In this document: piece by piece, positions 6,224 through 8,095 of the stretch
Numbering within the stretch: the stretch's first letter is position 1
Layout of the letters: the number at the start of each line of letters is the position of its first letter
Source of the DNA: Micrococcaceae bacterium UBA7136
GTDB lineage: Bacteria; Actinomycetota; Actinomycetes; Actinomycetales; Micrococcaceae
Length of the DNA stretch: 8,095 nt
Reading direction: 5' to 3'
NCBI GenBank assembly: GCA_002492045.1
Contig: DKXC01000143.1
Location: 1-8,095, forward strand
Notes under the pieces: generated by a model
The model's input: the letters and a program-made list of their open reading frames with translations, nothing else
Database searches by the model: none
Told to the model about the DNA's origin: nothing
Program-made: the position numbers and the translations under genes

Positions 6224-6233
6224 TTCCTCCTCT
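6224..6233 (-). promoter_or_regulatory. ribosome binding site of the mannosyltransferase gene
   Basis: GAGGAGGAAG, read on the minus strand, ends five bases before the ATG at 6218 and fixes this start over internal methionines. It lies only a few bases from the hairpin repeat at 6238, so folding of that repeat in the mRNA leader could affect access to it. Confidence 0.75.
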
Positions 6234-6237
6234 AGAT

Positions 6238-6300
6238 AGATGAAGTTCGCGGGTGCGCTAGCACGCAAGAGCGAACGGAATCCGCCATAAGGCGGTGCCT
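6238..6300. repeat. hairpin-rich direct repeat, left copy
   Basis: Starts AGATGAAGTTCGCGGGTGC and ends GGCGGTGCCT. Helix 1: GTTCGC (6245-6250) with GCGAAC (6271-6276), enclosing GTGC (6253-6256)/GCAC (6261-6264) with loop GCTA. Helix 2: CCGCC (6282-6286)/GGCGG (6291-6295) with loop ATAA. A competing hairpin GGTGC/GCACC (6294-6298/6302-6306) is also possible. The same sequence recurs in the same orientation at 6632-6698, differing almost only in hairpin loops. Nothing else gene-like is visible in 6301-6400. Identity unknown; a chromosomal REP/MITE-like or RNA element is possible. Confidence 0.85.
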
Positions 6301-6416
6301 AGCACCCCAAAGCAACCTAGCTTACCGGCCTTTCCTGAAAAGCGGCCTGACCTAGCCCGCAGGCCTGGTTCAGACCCTAAACTGGGAGTAAGAGAAAGTC
6401 CCAGAAAGGCAGACCT

Positions 6417-6590
6417 ATGCTCAGAGCCCTTTACACTTTTGCCCTGTTAGCGGCCCTGATTCTACTGGTCTCTGCCCTGGTTCAGGGGAACCTTTTTCAG
6501 GCTGCTCTCGCTGGCTTCCTACTTGTGGGCAACAGTGTCTTTCTCTGGCAGGACTACCAGCGAGCCGAGAACAGAAGGCAGAGAGATTAG
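6417..6590 (+). CDS. small two-span membrane protein, unrecognised (57 residues)
   Basis: ATG at 6417 to TAG at 6588-6590. Residues about 4-22 (ALYTFALLAALILLVSALV) and 26-44 (LFQAALAGFLLVGNSVFLW) form two hydrophobic segments, followed by a charged tail QDYQRAENRRQRD. The topology is a helical hairpin, with the basic tail probably in the cytoplasm. AAAGG (6405-6409) stands seven bases before the ATG, a moderate ribosome site; a TAAACT (6378-6383) could be a -10 box but has no convincing -35. The ORF is oriented opposite to both neighbours and sits between two direct copies of a hairpin-rich repeat, like the cargo of a small cassette. I do not recognise a family. It could be an orphan membrane protein, a toxin-like peptide or a fortuitous ORF, although its composition argues for real coding. 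Confidence 0.55.
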   Translation: MLRALYTFALLAALILLVSALVQGNLFQAALAGFLLVGNSVFLWQDYQRAENRRQRD

Positions 6591-6604
6591 CAGGGTAGGC
6601 GAAG

Positions 6605-6746
6605 GCAGACTCGCGGCGAAGCCGCTGGCACAGATGGAGTTCGCGGGTGCCCGGTGAGGCACGTAAGAGCGAACGGAATCCGCCGCCAGGCGGGGCCTGA
6701 ATCGGCTGCGAAGCAGTCGAGAGGGATGCGGCGAGCGCGAGTCTGC
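6605..6746. repeat. multi-helix structured element enclosing the right repeat copy
   Basis: GCAGACTCGC (6605-6614) is perfectly complementary to GCGAGTCTGC (6737-6746) and encloses four hairpins: GCGGC-GAA-GCCGC (6613-6625); GTTCGC/GCGAAC (6639-6644/6669-6674) with inner GTGCC/GGCAC; CCGCC/GGCGG (6680-6684/6689-6693); and TCGGCTGC-GAA-GCAGTCGA (6702-6720, one G-T). Because hairpin one shares two bases with the outer stem, the outer stem is 8 or 10 bp. The fold is a five-way junction or cruciform of about 142 bases. Two hairpins have the GCGAAGC core known for exceptional DNA mini-hairpin stability. It lies between the 3' ends of the 57-residue ORF and dapE, so it could also stop transcription or stabilise RNA, but there is no T-tract. 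It matches no RNA or riboswitch family I recognise. Confidence 0.72.
6632..6698. repeat. hairpin-rich direct repeat, right copy
   Basis: Starts AGATGGAGTTCGCGGGTGC and ends GGCGGGGCCT; same orientation as 6238-6300. Both helices are unchanged, while the inner loop grows from GCTA to a longer GGTGA-containing loop with the closing stem kept as GTGCC/GGCAC, and the second loop changes from ATAA to GCCA. Change limited to loops is what selection on a folded molecule would leave. Confidence 0.85.
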
Positions 6747-6767
6747 AAGCCTAACCCGAATAGGTCT

Positions 6768-7877
6768 TTAGGCTGTCAGCCAGGTTTTGAGGGCCCGGTA
6801 GCAGGCTTCAAGCTCAGACACCTTAACATGCTCATGATCGGTGTGAGCCAGCAGGGCGTCCCCGGGGCCAAAGTTGACGGCCGGGATACCCACCTCAGAG
6901 AAGCGGGCCACGTCCGTCCAACCGTACTTAGGTTTAGGCTCCTGCCCCACCGACTCAATCAGGGAACGCGACAGGGGCGCGTCCAGGCCCGGCCGGGCAG
7001 CAGAGGATAGGTCCACAAAGTCCAGGTCGTAGCCGGCAAAGACCTCCCGCAGGTGGGCCACAGCCTCATCTAAGGTCTTGTTGGGGGCAAAACGGTAGTT
7101 AATATGCAGGCCAGCCGAATCAGGAATAACATTCCCGGCTACCCCACCAGAAATCTGCACGGCGTTGAGGCCCTCCCGGTAGTCCAGGCCCTCCACCCGG
7201 TAGGTGGCTGGCTGGTAGGCGGCCAGGGCGGCCAGGGCCGGGGCCAGCTTATGGATGGCGTTATCGCCCTTCCAGGAGCGGCCAGAATGGGCGGCCAGGC
7301 CGGTCGGCCTAATCCAGAAGCGAATGGTCCCGTTGCAGCCGCCCTCAATGGTGCCGTCGGTAGGTTCTAGTAGAACCGCAAAGTCAGCGTCCAGGATCTT
7401 CTGGCTATGGTTGCGCAGCAGGCGGGCCAGGCCCGACAGGTCAGAGGCTACTTCTTCGTGGTCGTAGAAAATGTAGGTGATGTCGTAGCTGGGCTCCTCC
7501 CTGGCCAGGGCAGCGGCCAGGGCCAGCTGGACGGCTACCCCACCCTTCATGTCAACAGCCCCCCGCCCGTAGAGCAGACGCTGGCCCTCTTGCTCCTGCC
7601 AGCTGGAGGGCACCGTCCCCAGGGAGCCGGGGGTGGTAGGTAGGGGCACAGTATCCAGGTGACCGGCCAGAATAACCCGCTTATCCTTACCCAGCTGAGT
7701 GCGGGCAATCAAGGCGTCCCCGTCCCGGGTGACCTCAAGGTGAGGCAGGGCGGCTAGGGCCTGCTGGACGGCGTCAGCTAGCTGCTGCTCACTGCCAGAG
7801 ACCGAATAAATATCGATCAGCTGGGCGGTCAGCTGCTCAATGGGGGCAGAAAGGTTGAGGGCGGTTTGACTGGTCAT
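6768..7877 (-). CDS. dapE: succinyl-diaminopimelate desuccinylase
   Basis: 369 residues of the M20 metallopeptidase family. Metal and catalytic landmarks: AGHLDTVP (71-78, His73 and Asp75), GRGAVDMKGG (104-113, Asp109 bridging), DHEEVAS (139-145, catalytic Glu141 and metal Glu142), LEPTDGTIEGGCNGT (170-184, Glu171), AHSGRSWKGDNAI (196-208, dimerisation-domain substrate loop) and the C-terminal AHTDHE (344-349, His345). The enzyme removes succinate from N-succinyl-LL-diaminopimelate in the cytosol, giving LL-DAP for lysine and peptidoglycan. I prefer ATG 7877 (MTSQTAL) to the in-frame ATG at 7904 because the extra nine residues are unlike the family and overlap a -10 box correctly placed for the inner start. 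It is divergent from dapD, whose enzyme acts earlier in the same pathway. Confidence 0.93.
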   Translation of the reverse strand: MTSQTALNLSAPIEQLTAQLIDIYSVSGSEQQLADAVQQALAALPHLEVTRDGDALIARTQLGKDKRVILAGHLDTVPLPTTPGSLGTVPSSWQEQEGQRLLYGRGAVDMKGGVAVQLALAAALAREEPSYDITYIFYDHEEVASDLSGLARLLRNHSQKILDADFAVLLEPTDGTIEGGCNGTIRFWIRPTGLAAHSGRSWKGDNAIHKLAPALAALAAYQPATYRVEGLDYREGLNAVQISGGVAGNVIPDSAGLHINYRFAPNKTLDEAVAHLREVFAGYDLDFVDLSSAARPGLDAPLSRSLIESVGQEPKPKYGWTDVARFSEVGIPAVNFGPGDALLAHTDHEHVKVSELEACYRALKTWLTA

Positions 7878-7883
7878 ATGTCC

Positions 7884-7889
7884 ACCATA
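7884..7889 (-). promoter_or_regulatory. -10 box of a probable leaderless dapE promoter
   Basis: On the minus strand TATGGT (7889-7884) is followed by six bases and ATG (7877-7875). GGTGGA overlapping this box is at best a poor Shine-Dalgarno site. No good -35 hexamer is visible; the region 17 bases upstream falls in the dyad at 7905-7920. Confidence 0.45.
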
Positions 7890-7904
7890 CAAGCAGAAGG
7901 GCAA

Positions 7905-7920
7905 TCTTCTTAGAAGAAGA
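7905..7920. promoter_or_regulatory. 16-bp dyad between dapE and dapD, possible operator
   Basis: TCTTCTTAGAAGAAGA has perfect 7-bp arms (7905-7911, 7914-7920) around AG. A two-base loop cannot form a good RNA hairpin, so a dimeric DNA-binding protein site is the natural reading. It covers the -35 positions of both candidate promoters. The regulator is unknown, and purine/pyrimidine repetition (TCT/AGA) makes chance symmetry easier. Confidence 0.4.
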
Positions 7921-7933
7921 CCCCTCTATTTCG

Positions 7934-7939
7934 TAGACT
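7934..7939 (+). promoter_or_regulatory. -10 box of a probable leaderless dapD promoter
   Basis: TAGACT (7934-7939) is followed by GGAACC and then ATG at 7946, again exactly six bases. There is no clear Shine-Dalgarno sequence (GGAA lies too near the start). The upstream -35 position, about 7910-7915 (TTAGAA), is weak and lies in the dyad. Confidence 0.45.
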
Positions 7940-7945
7940 GGAACC

Positions 7946-8095
7946 ATGACTGAGATGAATTCTTTTGCTTCTGGCCTGGGCCTAGCTACCCTGGTTGCTT
8001 CTGGTGACTTTGAGGGCACCGTCCTGGATGTCTGGTACCCGGCCCCTACCCTGACCCAGACCCCGGATGAGAGCGTCCGGGCTGACCTTGAGGCC
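7946..8095 (+). CDS. dapD: tetrahydrodipicolinate N-succinyltransferase, N-terminal part (cut by window end)
   Basis: Fifty codons without a stop from ATG 7946. FASGLGLATLVASGDFEGTV and LDVWYPAP are characteristic of the N-terminus of actinobacterial DapD (compare GLATVTADGTVLDTWYPAP in relatives, from memory). DapD transfers succinate from succinyl-CoA to tetrahydrodipicolinate, two steps before DapE in the succinylase route to meso-diaminopimelate and lysine. Only the N-terminal domain is visible; the left-handed beta-helix acyltransferase part lies outside. A second in-frame ATG at 7955 is less likely because the -10 box spacing fits the first. Divergent pairing with dapE is strong context support. 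Confidence 0.85.
   Translation, partial: MTEMNSFASGLGLATLVASGDFEGTVLDVWYPAPTLTQTPDESVRADLEA

Noticed and set aside
6639..6674. Group II intron domain V-like hairpin, or an integron attC site
   Set aside because: The stem lacks the domain V catalytic triad and bulge pattern, and the RYYYAAC/GTTRRRY boxes of attC are not found at the element ends; no integrase or intron protein is in view.
6605..6746. CRISPR array, tRNA or known riboswitch
   Set aside because: There are only two unequal repeats about 390 bases apart without regular spacers, no tRNA cloverleaf or T-loop motif, and none of the riboswitch core motifs I know.
6654..7010. Plus-strand frame of 118 codons over the repeat and the end of dapE
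   Set aside because: Most of it is antisense to the dapE C-terminus, and the rest lies in the structured repeat; no ribosome site.
7878..7904. Longer dapE start at ATG 7904
   Set aside because: The nine added residues (MPFCLYGGH) do not look like the family, and the -10 box with six-base spacing favours ATG 7877.

Overview
The window looks chromosomal, from a high-GC actinomycete, probably a Micrococcaceae relative (Rothia/Arthrobacter type). I infer this from family recognition and gene order: an MgtE_N/CBS protein, a DUF1003 membrane protein and an Mrp-type ATPase sit together; tatB, a DUF3117 microprotein and an actinobacterial-type dapE/dapD divergent pair lie nearby. No database search was possible, so the genus is a guess.

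Layout. 1-548 (-): start of a general-stress (YflT-like) membrane protein that runs off the left edge. 713-3901 (+): a three-gene operon of a soluble MgtE_N/CBS protein without a channel domain, a DUF1003 membrane protein and the Mrp/ApbC ATPase, closed by a strong terminator at 4013-4050. 3898-3987 (-): a possible 29-residue single-span membrane peptide convergent with mrp. 4132-4512 (-): tatB, with its own bidirectional terminator. 4631-4792 (-): the 53-residue DUF3117 protein. 4920-6218 (-): a GT-C mannosyltransferase-like integral membrane protein. 6219-6767: a 549-base stretch with a 57-residue two-span membrane ORF (+) between two directly repeated, hairpin-rich sequences; the right copy lies inside a larger multi-helix element (6605-6746). 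6768-7877 (-): dapE. 7946-8095 (+): start of dapD.

Functional links. dapE and dapD are both steps of the succinylase branch of lysine/diaminopimelate synthesis and are read divergently from a 68-base spacer holding a 16-bp dyad. The 713-3901 operon may couple a nucleotide- or Mg-sensing soluble protein to a small membrane protein and an Fe-S-handling ATPase; the coupling is inference. tatB encodes one subunit of twin-arginine export; no other tat gene is in view.

The least explained parts are the repeated multi-hairpin element around the 57-residue ORF, the tiny TTG-started ORF behind mrp, and a repeated promoter/start arrangement (TANNNT, then 6-7 bases, then ATG or GTG, without a good Shine-Dalgarno site) at four genes, which suggests leaderless transcripts.
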